A DNA stretch of 64,000 nt, taken from the NCBI GenBank assembly GCA_902778255.1, contig CACYXD010000002.1, positions 62,001 through 126,000 of the forward strand. The letters are read 5' to 3'. The notes beneath the pieces are model-generated. The model had not been told where the DNA came from. It saw only the letters and a list, made by a program, of their open reading frames with translations, and searched no databases. The stretch is from an uncultured Prevotellaceae bacterium. Its GTDB lineage: Bacteria; Bacteroidota; Bacteroidia; Bacteroidales; Bacteroidaceae. This document shows positions 7,997 through 16,462 of this stretch, in pieces. Numbering within the stretch: the first letter of the stretch is position 1; every line of letters starts with the position of its first letter. The translations under genes and the position numbers were made by a program.

Positions 7997-8027
7997 CAAA
8001 GGTACGGCGTTATTTTGATCCGACAAT
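7997..8027 (-). promoter_or_regulatory. Promoter of the 119-residue protein gene
   Basis: On the minus strand ATTG (8024-8027), a 19-bp spacer and TACCTTTG (7997-8004). The start codon is 170 bp downstream, leaving a long untranslated leader. Confidence 0.7.
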
Positions 8028-8205
8028 GGATTTTTGGTCACTGTGTGCGTTAACAGTCCGATTTTTTGACCAAAATCAACAAAACGATGTCAATTCTTAA
8101 TTCTTAATGCTTAATGCTTAATGTTTAATGCTTAATTTAATTACGTAACTTTGGCCACAGCCGAAGGTACTACACTCGGAAATGCAAAGAAAAGCGAGCT
8201 TTTTT

Positions 8206-8236
8206 TTTGTATTTCTCTCGTTTTTTCGTACCTTTG
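8206..8236 (+). promoter_or_regulatory. Promoter of the SlyD-type isomerase gene
   Basis: TTTG (8206-8209), 19 bp, TACCTTTG (8229-8236): an exact match to the Bacteroidetes consensus. The ATG is at 8254, so the leader is about 10 bases. Confidence 0.85.
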
Positions 8237-8253
8237 CAAAAAATTAAAAAGAC

Positions 8254-8853
8254 ATGGATAATAAGCAAAACAAGTACATCAGCGTCAATTACCAGCTCTT
8301 CACCATCGGCAACGATGGCCAGAAGGAGTTGATAGAAGAGACCCAGCAGGGCAATCCTTTCAAGTTTATCACAGGCTTTGGCTTCTCACTCGACAGTTTT
8401 GAGCAGCACATTGCCACGATGCCACAAGGCGAGAAGTTTGACTTTACCCTGAAACCTGCCGAGGCTTTTGGCGAATATTTCGCAGAAGGTGTACACAAAC
8501 TGCCACGCGAGGAGTTCTTCGTCAACGGCAAGTTCGATAGCGCCAACATCTTCCCTGGTGCCGTGATTACGATGAAGAATGAAGAGGACAAGCACTTCAT
8601 GGTACGCGTGACAAAGGTGGAGGACGATGGTGTAACCCTTGATGCCAACCACCCACTGGCTGGCGAGACCCTGCAGTTTACGGGCGTGGTGCTCGAGAAC
8701 CGCGAGGCCACAGCACAGGAAATCCAGGATCTGATTGCTCACATGAGTCATGGATGTGGCGGATGCGGTGGCAACTGCGAAGGCGGATGCGGCAGCGACT
8801 GTGGTGAAGACCACGAATGCGGCGGAGGTGGCTGCGGACATTGCCACCACTAA
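8254..8853 (+). CDS. slyD: FKBP-type peptidyl-prolyl isomerase, SlyD-like
   Basis: SlyD-type proteins speed proline isomerisation and bind metals such as nickel. The 199-residue protein has the FKBP/IF (insert-in-flap) layout: ISVNYQLFTIG at the N-terminus, FSLDSFEQHIATMPQGEKFDFTLKPAEAFGEY, the flap with EFFVNGKFD and FPGAVITM, and the returning DANHPLAGETLQFTGVVLENREATAQEI. Residues 163-199 are a Gly/Cys/His tail (HGCGGCGGNCEGGCG, then CGHCHH at the end) with eight Cys and six His, typical of SlyD metal-binding tails. It probably has cytoplasmic chaperone and metal-delivery roles. It precedes aroC by 60 bp of AT-rich repeats. Confidence 0.92.
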   Translation: MDNKQNKYISVNYQLFTIGNDGQKELIEETQQGNPFKFITGFGFSLDSFEQHIATMPQGEKFDFTLKPAEAFGEYFAEGVHKLPREEFFVNGKFDSANIFPGAVITMKNEEDKHFMVRVTKVEDDGVTLDANHPLAGETLQFTGVVLENREATAQEIQDLIAHMSHGCGGCGGNCEGGCGSDCGEDHECGGGGCGHCHH

Positions 8854-8913
8854 GGAGTTAAGAGTTAAGAATTAAGAGTTGTCGCTTCGCGATTAAGAAT
8901 TAAGAATTAAGCA
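8854..8913. repeat. TTAAGA-type intergenic repeat
   Basis: Repeated GAGTTAAGAATTAAG-like units with an inserted hairpin GTCGCTTCGCGAT. Similar units occur at about 8095-8139, 28895-28917 and 30138-30169. Confidence 0.7.
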
Positions 8914-10005
8914 TTGAGTAACACGTTTGGAAAACTGTTTACGCTGACCACCTTTGGTGAGAGCCACGGCGCTGCCGTAGGAGGCGTGGTCGATGGGATG
9001 CCGGCAGGCATAGACATCGATATGGACTTTATTCAGAGCGAACTGAATCGTCGTCGCCCTGGACAGAGCAAGTTGACCACCTCACGTCAGGAGGGCGACA
9101 AGGTAGAACTGCTCAGCGGGGTGTTTGAGGGCAAGACCACTGGCTGTCCCATCGGCTTCATCGTGCGCAACGAGAACCAGCACTCGCAGGACTATGAGAA
9201 CCTGCGCACGCTGTTCCGCCCCTCTCATGCCGATTTCACCTATTATAATAAATATGGTGTACGCGACCATCGCGGCGGTGGCCGTTCGTCGGCTCGTATC
9301 ACCATCAGTCGGGTGGTAGGCGGTGCATTGGCCAAACTGGTATTGCGCCAACTGGGCGTCAGCATCCAGGCTTACACCTCGCAGGTTGGCGATATTACGC
9401 TGGAGCGCGACTATAAGAAATATAACCTCTCGCTCACGGAGACCAATGACGTGCGCTGTCCAGATGCGGAGAAGGCCCAGCAGATGGCTTCACTCATCGA
9501 ACAGGTGAAGGCTGAGGGCGACACTATCGGCGGTGTCATCACTTGCGTCATCAAAGGCTGTCCCATTGGTCTTGGCGAACCTGAATTTGACAAACTCCAT
9601 GCCCAGCTTGGCAGCGCGATGCTCAGCATCAATGCCGTCAAGGGCTTTGAATATGGCGAGGGCTTTGCCGGCGTCACTCAGCGCGGCTCCGAACAAAACG
9701 ACCGCTTCACCGTGGGTCACGGTTTACCCGTGACCACCCCCGTGACCACCACTTCCAACCACAGCGGCGGCATCCAGGGCGGCATCAGTAACGGACAGGA
9801 CATCTACTTCCGCGTGGCTTTCAAACCCGTGGCTACCCTACTCCGCCCTCAAGAGACTGTTGACTTAGAGGGTAATGCCACCACATTCACCGCCCACGGC
9901 CGACATGATCCCTGTGTGTTGCCAAGGGCAGTGCCAGTAGTCGAAGCCATGGCAGCCATGGTCATTTTAGACAATTATTTATGCCATTCGGCATACAAAA
10001 AATAA
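8914..10005 (+). CDS. aroC: Chorismate synthase
   Basis: AroC converts EPSP to chorismate, the last step of the shikimate pathway, using reduced FMN. The 363-residue protein has the three family signatures: [35 protein letters not shown], and [21 protein letters not shown]. The start is a TTG (TTGAGTAACACG, giving [10 protein letters not shown]), since no upstream ATG fits. In the FMN-loop region, normally short between GSE-ND and NHSGGIQGG, the sequence reads [17 protein letters not shown]. It is encoded by a perfect hairpin (9715-9735) that resembles the repeats around the RAYT gene. Two terminators follow. Confidence 0.95.
   Translation: MSNTFGKLFTLTTFGESHGAAVGGVVDGMPAGIDIDMDFIQSELNRRRPGQSKLTTSRQEGDKVELLSGVFEGKTTGCPIGFIVRNENQHSQDYENLRTLFRPSHADFTYYNKYGVRDHRGGGRSSARITISRVVGGALAKLVLRQLGVSIQAYTSQVGDITLERDYKKYNLSLTETNDVRCPDAEKAQQMASLIEQVKAEGDTIGGVITCVIKGCPIGLGEPEFDKLHAQLGSAMLSINAVKGFEYGEGFAGVTQRGSEQNDRFTVGHGLPVTTPVTTTSNHSGGIQGGISNGQDIYFRVAFKPVATLLRPQETVDLEGNATTFTAHGRHDPCVLPRAVPVVEAMAAMVILDNYLCHSAYKK
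9715..9735. repeat. REP-like hairpin in frame inside aroC
   Basis: GGTCACGG, TTTAC, CCGTGACC: perfect 8-bp arms with a 5-base loop. This is the same geometry and core (CGG-TTTNC-CCG) as the hairpins at 43280-43300 and 43527-43547. It encodes GHGLPVT. Confidence 0.6.
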
Positions 10006-10036
10006 GAAAATTTCGACGAAATTGAAAAATTTATAG

Positions 10037-10064
10037 AAAAATCCATTGCCGAATGGATTTTTTT
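10037..10064 (+). terminator. Terminator of aroC
   Basis: AAAAATCCATT, gccg, AATGGATTTTT followed by further T residues, 32 bp after the aroC stop. Confidence 0.8.
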
Positions 10065-10075
10065 GTTTATCTTTG
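10045..10075 (+). promoter_or_regulatory. Candidate promoter of a short non-coding transcript
   Basis: ATTG (10045-10048), 19 bp, TATCTTTG (10068-10075). It overlaps the aroC terminator and points into a gene-free stretch that ends in a strong terminator. Confidence 0.45.
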
Positions 10076-10082
10076 CAATTGC

Positions 10083-10176
10083 TATAAGGGTTTGTGAAAA
10101 TCCGAATATGCTTTAGTTAAGTCTAGTTTAGTTTTTGTGTTGGTTAAGGGCTGGCAATTGCCAGCCCTTATTTTGT
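10083..10176 (+). ncRNA. Candidate small RNA between aroC and the pectate-lyase-like gene
   Basis: A consensus-like promoter (10045-10075) and a strong terminator (10145-10174) bracket about 95 bp with no reading frame of note. Start and end are estimates. It would face the 3' end of the convergent pectate-lyase-like gene. This is inference from signals only. Confidence 0.3.
10145..10174 (+). terminator. Strong palindromic terminator
   Basis: A perfect 26-bp palindrome at 10145-10170 (arms TAAGGGCTGGCAA and TTGCCAGCCCTTA), with TTTT following on the plus strand. It lies just past the convergent stop at 10181. Confidence 0.8.
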
Positions 10177-10180
10177 GTTT

Positions 10181-13100
10181 TTATTGCTTGAAAACTTTCT
10201 TGCCGTCCTGGATAAACAGCCCCTTCGGTTGCCCGTCTATCCGCTGTCCGTTCAGGTTGTACTTCGAAGCCTTGGCATCATCATTCTTCACCTCTGTGAT
10301 TCCTGTCATATACGTTTCGCTACGTACATAGAGATAGCCGCTCGTCATCAACTTGCTAGTATCCCATACCTGCGTGGCCGACGGACGCTCTGGTACAACA
10401 GAGGTAAAGCCGGTACCCGTGCGTGTGCCTGAGAAGACAATAAAGACCTGATCATCGGGAATGCTCTCCACATTATCCATGTTGAGCACCAGCGTAGCAC
10501 CATTGATGGTCAAGGCACCCTTGATGGCATTAGCACGCCCCTTGCCGTTCTGACAATACAGGGGAATCTCTACATTTCCGCCCTGCTCTACGATCAGTCC
10601 GCCATTGAGCTTCAGCTGTGCGCCAGTCACCAGCGTGTCGCCAGCAAACACCGTACCGCCATTCTTCACGGTCACCTTACCAGCAACGGTACCTACGCCA
10701 GCCAGCGTAGCATCGCTGTTCACGGTGACGTTACCTGTGCCTGAGTTAGTGCCGTTGACCACGAGTCGGCCACCATTGACCACCGTAGTTCCCTTATAGT
10801 CATTGGTTCCAGTCAGACGCCATACGCCCGTACCTGTCTTCACGATATTCACCGTGCCGACATGACCACTGCCTGAGCACGACCAGTTGTTAATCACACC
10901 GCGGAAGGTCTCGTCAGTATTGGCGCTACCCACCGTCCAAGTACAAGTGAAATTATCGGTCTGCTTGCTCGAACCATTGAGATAGGTACCTGCATCGCCG
11001 GAAAGACCGCCAAGGGTCTGATTGCCACCTGTTGACCAGTAGCACAGGTTGGCATTGCCTTTCAGTTCGATGACGGTATTGTTCAGTTTTGGCGTCTTGT
11101 CGAGCAACAGCAGCGATCCGCGCTTATCGCTACTCACGCCGTTGGCGATGAGTCGGCCTGTAAAACCGCTCCAGTCACCCTGCACATACTCACGCAGGTA
11201 AGGGATATTCAACTGGATGGTACCAGCACCCGTCACCTTATTATTAATATAGCAGTTGCGGTTGGGCGAGAACTGCGAGGTGGTGCCCTCCTCTACCTCA
11301 ATGGGGAAGCTATAGGTCTCATAACCGCTTGTCTCACCCTTAGTCTTCAGATGACCGCCAGCCATCACGAGCTTGGAAGAAGAACCGATGCCTGCCTTAG
11401 AGATATCCGTCGTACTCAGATAGACCGTAGAGCCTTTCAGGATAGTTGCGCCACGATGGCCGAAGAACTTCGTGGTGCCTACAGTCAACTGTCCTGCACC
11501 GTCGATGATAAAGTCGCTCGAAGCATCAGATGCCTCGATAGCGCCGTTCATCGTCACCGTAGCACTCTTGATATTGAAAGTAGAGGTGCTCGAGAGCTTC
11601 AGCGAACGGTTGGTAGCGGTATTGCCGCCAATATAGCGATAGGTACCGCCATCGAAGATCCAGTTCTGTGCATACTCCACACTGGCACCGATAGCACTGG
11701 CCTCACCGCCATTCTTCAGCGAAGAGAACTCCAGCACGCCGTCGTGCACCACGGTAGCGCCCGTATAGGTATTGGCGCCCGTGAGGGTCAGCGTGCCTGT
11801 ACCGGCCTTGTTTACTGACGTGGCACCGCTGATCACGCCGCCCACAGTCAGGTTCACAGGTTCCTTAAAGACCACAGCAGCAGGCGACACCGTCTCTGCC
11901 AGCGTCAGCGTGCCATCAGCCTGAGGTGCCAGCAGCACGTTCTTGCCATCGGCCTCGGCCTTCACGAAATCGCCTGATGTCCAGGTATAGTCGGGCTCGT
12001 AGGAGTCGATATCGAGCACGCCAACCTCAATGGGACGTGTGGACATCTCGGTCTCAGCAGCCTCGGACAATTGGTCGCCCTTGAAAGCACGGATGCGAAC
12101 AGTATATTTCGTGGCGGGCCCCAGATTGGCGATGGTGTAGCTCTTGGCATTGGCTGCCGTACGTGCCACCTCCTGGTAACTGCCTGTAGCGGTCTTGATG
12201 TCTATCACAAAACCGTCCTCATCGTAGGTATAGTCGCGCCAACTGATGGTCAGCGTCTGTGTAGAGGCCTTGTCGAGCACCAGTGCCACTGGGGTACGCA
12301 GGAAGAAGTCACGATCGTCAACGGTGATCGAGTTGATATAGTTCTCGATATTGGCATAGCCGTTGGAGGCCTTCGTCATCGCGTCGTTCTTGGTCTTGTC
12401 AGTACCGTTGGCATCTTCCCATGCATCGGGCATTCCGTCGCCGTCGGTATCCTGCTTCTTCACGCCAGCATAGACCTTCCAGGTACTGGGGGCGCCATAC
12501 ACAAGGGTCTCCTCGTTGGAGATGAGCGCGCCTTTCTTACCATAGCTCAGCACCTCGTCAACCATATAGCAGTCGGTCATGTCACGATAAGGCAGCGAAG
12601 CTCCCACCGTAGGCAGGTTGGTCTCCAATAGGGTCTTACCGGGATTGAGCGTCAACTCAGGATAGGCGTAGGGCGTAGCCTCGCGTGTAGCGGCGTTATA
12701 GTCGGTAATCTCGAAGGGATCGAACACACCATCCATGTTGTTGTCCTGCCAGTTATCTACGCCGTAGCAGTGGAAGTCGGCATTACCGCCAGTGAAGGCT
12801 GCCCCACCCTTGGCGGGACCGTTGATGAAGAGGTTCGACTGGATGTTTACATACGACTTCCCCTCAGAGTCGCCACCCATGATATAGGCACCATTCTGCC
12901 AGTTATAAACGATGTTGTTGGCATACTGGTTGATACCCTTGATCTTGTTGTTTCGTGTAGAATTGTCGCAATAGAAGTTACCTATCAGCGAGATATAGTC
13001 GGCCTGCATCAGTCCGCCTGCCGAGTGGGTCATCAGGCCCTGGCCTATCACACAGTTCTGCAGGGTGATATCCTGTGGCGTAGTGCCCTTGCCATCGGGG

Positions 13101-13585
13101 TTAATTGAAAAGGTCTCATCTAGTCCCCAGGAGAACGAGCAATGGTCGAAGATCATATCGGTACCATTGGCAATGCCCGCACAATCCTTGCCCGAGTCGC
13201 CTTTATGTCCCATACGGAAGCGCATGTGACGCACAATGATGTTCGATGCACCCGAGAACGACACACCATTGCCATAGACGGTGATACCCTCGCCTGGTGC
13301 AGTCTGTCCTGCCACATAGAGGTTGTTCTTGAACACCAGTCGGCTCTGCAGGTTGATCACACCAGCCACGTCGAACACGATGATTCTATTGGCCTGACTC
13401 ACGGCATCACGCAGCGAACCCGTACCAGAGTCATTCAGATTAGTTACATGATAAACGCTGCCTGAGCGACCGCCTGTTGCAAAGCGACCCCATCCCTGGG
13501 CGCCAGGAAAGGCTAACTGCTGGGCACCTGCTGTCAGGCATATTGCCGACAACGCAAGCCCTACAAATAGTTTCTTTGTTTTCAT
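10181..13585 (-). CDS. Secreted pectate-lyase-like protein with FN3 and autotransporter-type repeats
   Basis: The 1134-residue protein starts with a signal peptide (MKTKKLFVGLALSAICLTAGA) and a parallel beta-helix of polysaccharide-lyase family 1 type: FPGAQGWGRFATGGRSG, SGTGSLRDAV, IIVRHMRFRMG and MIFDHCSFSWGLDETFS. A calcium-type motif DTDGDGMPDAWED follows near residue 376, then a fibronectin type III domain (about 420-520). Next come beta-strand repeats of the autotransporter-associated kind (AGTGTLTLTGANTYTGATVV near 590 and TGTGVWRLTGTNDYKGTTVV near 930). The tail YNLNGQRIDGQPKGLFIQDGKKV resembles Bacteroidales sorting domains. It probably degrades pectin-like plant polysaccharide at the surface. 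It is 41 bp downstream of pyrD, without an obvious functional link. Confidence 0.88.
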   Translation of the reverse strand: MKTKKLFVGLALSAICLTAGAQQLAFPGAQGWGRFATGGRSGSVYHVTNLNDSGTGSLRDAVSQANRIIVFDVAGVINLQSRLVFKNNLYVAGQTAPGEGITVYGNGVSFSGASNIIVRHMRFRMGHKGDSGKDCAGIANGTDMIFDHCSFSWGLDETFSINPDGKGTTPQDITLQNCVIGQGLMTHSAGGLMQADYISLIGNFYCDNSTRNNKIKGINQYANNIVYNWQNGAYIMGGDSEGKSYVNIQSNLFINGPAKGGAAFTGGNADFHCYGVDNWQDNNMDGVFDPFEITDYNAATREATPYAYPELTLNPGKTLLETNLPTVGASLPYRDMTDCYMVDEVLSYGKKGALISNEETLVYGAPSTWKVYAGVKKQDTDGDGMPDAWEDANGTDKTKNDAMTKASNGYANIENYINSITVDDRDFFLRTPVALVLDKASTQTLTISWRDYTYDEDGFVIDIKTATGSYQEVARTAANAKSYTIANLGPATKYTVRIRAFKGDQLSEAAETEMSTRPIEVGVLDIDSYEPDYTWTSGDFVKAEADGKNVLLAPQADGTLTLAETVSPAAVVFKEPVNLTVGGVISGATSVNKAGTGTLTLTGANTYTGATVVHDGVLEFSSLKNGGEASAIGASVEYAQNWIFDGGTYRYIGGNTATNRSLKLSSTSTFNIKSATVTMNGAIEASDASSDFIIDGAGQLTVGTTKFFGHRGATILKGSTVYLSTTDISKAGIGSSSKLVMAGGHLKTKGETSGYETYSFPIEVEEGTTSQFSPNRNCYINNKVTGAGTIQLNIPYLREYVQGDWSGFTGRLIANGVSSDKRGSLLLLDKTPKLNNTVIELKGNANLCYWSTGGNQTLGGLSGDAGTYLNGSSKQTDNFTCTWTVGSANTDETFRGVINNWSCSGSGHVGTVNIVKTGTGVWRLTGTNDYKGTTVVNGGRLVVNGTNSGTGNVTVNSDATLAGVGTVAGKVTVKNGGTVFAGDTLVTGAQLKLNGGLIVEQGGNVEIPLYCQNGKGRANAIKGALTINGATLVLNMDNVESIPDDQVFIVFSGTRTGTGFTSVVPERPSATQVWDTSKLMTSGYLYVRSETYMTGITEVKNDDAKASKYNLNGQRIDGQPKGLFIQDGKKVFKQ

Positions 13586-13626
13586 CTTTCTTGTTTGATT
13601 TGTTAGTTTTAGTTATCTAAGTGTTT

Positions 13627-14535
13627 TTATTGAATAGCGCCTACTATCTCATTGACATCTGAAATGCCATGTTTGTCAAGCCATTCGTTGATGCCGTCGC
13701 GTACTTTGATGGTCACAGCCGGATCCAGGAAGTTGGCTGTTCCTATCTCTATGGCGCGTGCACCGCACATCAGGAACTCAATGGCATCTTCAGCCGTGCT
13801 AATGCCGCCCAGTCCGATAACGGGTATCTTCACGGCCTTAGCCACCTGATACACCATACGCAGGGCTACAGGTTTTACACAGGGGCCACTCAGTCCACCA
13901 GTGCCGATGCTCAGCGTCTTGCAGCGCTTCTCGATATTCACCGCCATACCCATCAAGGTATTGATCAGACTCACGCTGTCAGCTCCCTCGGCCTCTACGG
14001 CACGGGCAATCTCGGTGATATCCGTCACGTTGGGCGACAGTTTTACGATGAGCGTCTTATGATAGGCCTGACGAACGGCTTTCACCACGCTGGCAGCGCC
14101 TGCACAGGTCACGCCAAAGGCCATACCGCCGTCCTTCACGTTCGGACATGAGATATTCAGTTCAATGGCGGGGATATGCTCCAGCGCATCCACACGGGCA
14201 GCACATTCCGCATAGTCCTCAGGCGACGAACCGCTGACGTTCACGATATAGTTTCCGCCAGTAGGCAACAGCTGCGGATAGATATGCTCACAGAAATAAT
14301 CCACGCCCTTGTTCTGCAGACCCACGCAGTTCAACATCCCCTGCGCCGTCTCTGCCATTCGTGGATAGTCGTTACCTTCACGAGGTTTCAGGGTAGTGCC
14401 CTTCACGATGATGCCGCCAATCTCTTTCAGATCTACAAAGTCCTGAAACTCAAGACCATAGCCAAACGTACCCGAGGCGGTCATCACGGGGTTCTTCATC
14501 TTCAACGCCCCTATATTTACTTCTAATCTTGCCAT
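13627..14535 (-). CDS. pyrD: Dihydroorotate dehydrogenase, class 1B catalytic subunit
   Basis: PyrD oxidises dihydroorotate to orotate in pyrimidine synthesis. The 302-residue protein shows the FMN-barrel signatures: [57 protein letters not shown] (the Cys is the class 1B active-site base), [28 protein letters not shown], and [21 protein letters not shown]. The neighbouring pyrK-like gene 30 bp upstream supplies the flavin/iron-sulfur partner, confirming the NAD-linked 1B type. Confidence 0.95.
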   Translation of the reverse strand: MARLEVNIGALKMKNPVMTASGTFGYGLEFQDFVDLKEIGGIIVKGTTLKPREGNDYPRMAETAQGMLNCVGLQNKGVDYFCEHIYPQLLPTGGNYIVNVSGSSPEDYAECAARVDALEHIPAIELNISCPNVKDGGMAFGVTCAGAASVVKAVRQAYHKTLIVKLSPNVTDITEIARAVEAEGADSVSLINTLMGMAVNIEKRCKTLSIGTGGLSGPCVKPVALRMVYQVAKAVKIPVIGLGGISTAEDAIEFLMCGARAIEIGTANFLDPAVTIKVRDGINEWLDKHGISDVNEIVGAIQ

Positions 14536-14565
14536 AATTATGAACCATTAACCATGAACCATAAA

Positions 14566-15411
14566 TCACCACATCAGTCTGCTGATGGGGAATACAGGCC
14601 CTTCCTTGCATACACACACATTCGTTGTCACCGTGGTCGGCGTTTCTCCGTCGCTCTTTGTCACCGTGGTCGGCGCATCTCCGTCGACTCTCACCTTCTC
14701 CACACAGCAGAGACAAGCCCCCAGACCGCACGCCATCAGGTTCTCCAGCGATACCTCGCATTTAATTCCTTTCTCACGCGCATAGCGGGCCACCGCCTTC
14801 ATCATCGGTGTAGGTCCGCAGACCTGGATCAAGTCAAACTGCTCGTTCTGCAGCACGCTATGATTAGTCACAAAACCTTTCTCGCCCATGCTTCCGTCCT
14901 CTGTGGTCACCAGCACGCGTCCATATTTCTCAAACTCCTGAAGCAGCAGCAAATCCTTGGCAGAGCGTGCGCCCAACAGGAACGTAGGCTCTATGCCCTG
15001 CGCCTTCAGCGTAGCGCCAAGATACAGCAGAGGAGCCACGCCTACACCGCCACCAACGAGAAGAGCCTCACCCCCAACCCCTCTCGCAGGGGTGAGGCTT
15101 TGTATCGTAAACCCATTCCCCAGCGGCAGCACGCAATTCAGCTTATCGCCCGCCTTCAATTTTGCTAGTGCTTTGGTGCCATCGCCCACGCAGGCCACCA
15201 GCAGCCACAACTCATTGACCTTTTGGTCAATGTAACAAATGGAGATAGGCCTACGCAGGAAAGTAGATGGAGAACCATCTACACGCACTTCAACGAATTG
15301 ACCAGGAAGCATCGGGGGCAGGGGCTCCTTATCAGACAGCTTTATGAGCACATAGCGCTCATGAACGCGTTCCAACGACACAACCGTGAGGTCTAAAATA
15401 TATTTCTTCAT
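14566..15411 (-). CDS. pyrK: Dihydroorotate dehydrogenase electron-transfer subunit
   Basis: PyrK passes electrons from PyrD to NAD through FAD and a [2Fe-2S] cluster. The 281-residue protein has the FAD-binding barrel (PGQFVEVRVDG, FLRRPISIC), the NAD domain (LLVGGGVGVAPLLYL, VCGPTPMMKAVARYA) and cluster cysteines in ENLMACGLGACLCCVEKV with the last at NVCVCKEGPVFP. Two local expansions are visible. Residues 105-116 (SLTPARGVGGEA) come from a 36-bp palindrome. Between the third and fourth cluster cysteines a 33-bp tandem duplication gives DGDAPTTVTKS then DGETPTTVTTN. Both lie in loops, so function may be kept. It is longer than the usual ~260 residues. Confidence 0.93.
   Translation of the reverse strand: MKKYILDLTVVSLERVHERYVLIKLSDKEPLPPMLPGQFVEVRVDGSPSTFLRRPISICYIDQKVNELWLLVACVGDGTKALAKLKAGDKLNCVLPLGNGFTIQSLTPARGVGGEALLVGGGVGVAPLLYLGATLKAQGIEPTFLLGARSAKDLLLLQEFEKYGRVLVTTEDGSMGEKGFVTNHSVLQNEQFDLIQVCGPTPMMKAVARYAREKGIKCEVSLENLMACGLGACLCCVEKVRVDGDAPTTVTKSDGETPTTVTTNVCVCKEGPVFPISRLMW
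14626..14691. repeat. 33-bp tandem duplication in pyrK
   Basis: GTCACCGTGGTCGGCG begins at 14626 and again at 14659; the 33-bp units differ at a few positions. They encode two 11-residue copies (D-G-D/E-A/T-P-T-T-V-T) between cluster cysteines. Confidence 0.85.
15064..15099. repeat. 36-bp palindromic element in frame inside pyrK
   Basis: Arms AGCCTCACCCC and GGGGTGAGGCT are perfectly complementary with a 14-base spacer. Exactly 12 codons (105-116). As far as I recall, CTCACCCC...-type palindromes are common dispersed repeats in Bacteroidetes. Confidence 0.8.
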
Positions 15412-15444
15412 TTACACCTTATTATATATAAACAAAATTTGTTG

Positions 15445-15452
15445 CAAAGATA
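15445..15452 (-). promoter_or_regulatory. Promoter -7 box of pyrK-pyrD
   Basis: TATCTTTG on the minus strand, 33 bp upstream of the pyrK ATG. No clear -33 TTG at the right distance. Confidence 0.5.
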
Positions 15453-15526
15453 CAACAAAAAAATGATTTTAAACACGAATTACCATTAATTACCCACGAA
15501 TTATCATAAATTATATGAATAATTAT

Positions 15527-15565
15527 ATGGGCAATTAATGATAATTATATGTTTAAAAGAAAATA
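15527..15565. repeat. Left copy of an imperfect direct repeat flanking the XRE gene
   Basis: Contains ATGGGCAATTAATGATAATT and ATATGTTTAAAAGAAAATAA; matches 16463-16500 over about 37 bp with a few differences. Its reverse complement also matches 16391-16406 exactly over 16 bp (CATTAATTGCCCATAT). Confidence 0.65.
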
Positions 15566-15587
15566 ACAGGTATTTATATGTTGGAAA

Positions 15588-16091
15588 TTACTTCTTCGAG
15601 GGCACAAAACTTTCCCATGTTTGATCATCATAATACACCCGAATTTCAGTAACGCGTCTTAAAGGTTTCTTATCATTATTTAACATTTCAGCATTTTGTT
15701 CGACTCGTGTATTCCTAACACTATTGAAATGATTGACCGCTGGTTGAACAAATTGTGGGGTAGGAGCAGGCATCTGAGCAAAATCGATGACCTGATCAGT
15801 TTGTTGAGCACCAAAATTAGATGTGGTTTGCGTTGAGGTTAAAGCCTCTGGATCACTCTCGACCCCTAATTTTTGAGACGGTGATTGATACATTTCACCA
15901 AGTCCGAACATCAACCAGTCGAGACTGATATCTGGAAATTTCTTTTTAATGCTCTCAATGATGTTGATAGTAGGGCGGGTGCGATCATTGAAGATGCCAC
16001 TCAGGGTGGCTGGGGTGGTGCCGATGTAGTTGGCGAACACCTGCTGACTCATGTGCTGAGCCTCCATGATTTGTCTGATTCTGTCCTTCAT
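15588..16091 (-). CDS. XRE-family helix-turn-helix regulator
   Basis: The first 65 residues form a Cro/C1-type helix-turn-helix: MKDRIRQIMEAQHMSQQVFANYIG, then TTPATLSGIFNDRTRPTINIIESI with the recognition helix, and FPDISLDWLMFGLGEMY, a signature of this Bacteroidales group. The C-terminal hundred residues are Gln/Pro/Thr-rich and end with VTEIRVYYDDQTWESFVPSKK, probably a dimer or effector region. I favour the ATG at 16089-16091; a frame starting at 16103 adds MVRK. Both sides of the gene carry AT-rich repeats with CATTAATTGCCCA motifs that may be its own operators. Promoter at 16145-16175. Confidence 0.9.
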   Translation of the reverse strand: MKDRIRQIMEAQHMSQQVFANYIGTTPATLSGIFNDRTRPTINIIESIKKKFPDISLDWLMFGLGEMYQSPSQKLGVESDPEALTSTQTTSNFGAQQTDQVIDFAQMPAPTPQFVQPAVNHFNSVRNTRVEQNAEMLNNDKKPLRRVTEIRVYYDDQTWESFVPSKK

Positions 16092-16144
16092 TTTTCTAAC
16101 CAAGTCGTTTTTGACCCTAAAAGGGAGGTTTTCTTTTCAATTTA

Positions 16145-16175
16145 CAAAGGTAAAGCAAAAAAATGAACTGTGCAA
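16145..16175 (-). promoter_or_regulatory. Promoter of the XRE regulator gene
   Basis: On the minus strand TTG (16173-16175), 20 bp, TACCTTTG (16145-16152), about 50 bp upstream of the start. Confidence 0.65.
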
Positions 16176-16462
16176 CTTTTTAAAGAAGAATTTGTGATAT
16201 TAAAGTTTAAATATTTATTTTTGAATTTGTAAAGTCAAAATGCAAATAACGAGTTTTCTTGGTTCAAATTCATAAATCTAAACCTTCAAGCATTTAAGAA
16301 AGTAAATAGAAAATATCATAAAAATTAGTAAAATGCTGATTATTAACCTATTAATAACGCAAAACGGGCGGTTTTGGAACATATAATCACCATTAATTGC
16401 CCATATCATCTACCATATAATAGCTAAGAAATCTCGATAAATAAAGGATTAATGAAAAATTC

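Larger units (their letters stand above)
7828..8253. other. 426-bp divergent intergenic region
   Basis: It contains the promoter of the minus-strand small exported protein (7997-8027), the promoter of the plus-strand isomerase (8206-8236), and AT-rich heptad repeats of the TTAATGCTTAATGTTTAA type at about 7898-7922 and 8095-8139. No gene is seen. Confidence 0.8.

Noticed and set aside
9113..9140. REP unit near CTCAGCGGGG in aroC
   Set aside because: The sequence codes the normal conserved [12 protein letters not shown] region and has no paired arm.
12071..12631. 186-residue plus-strand frame
   Set aside because: Antisense to the pectate-lyase-like gene, no independent support.
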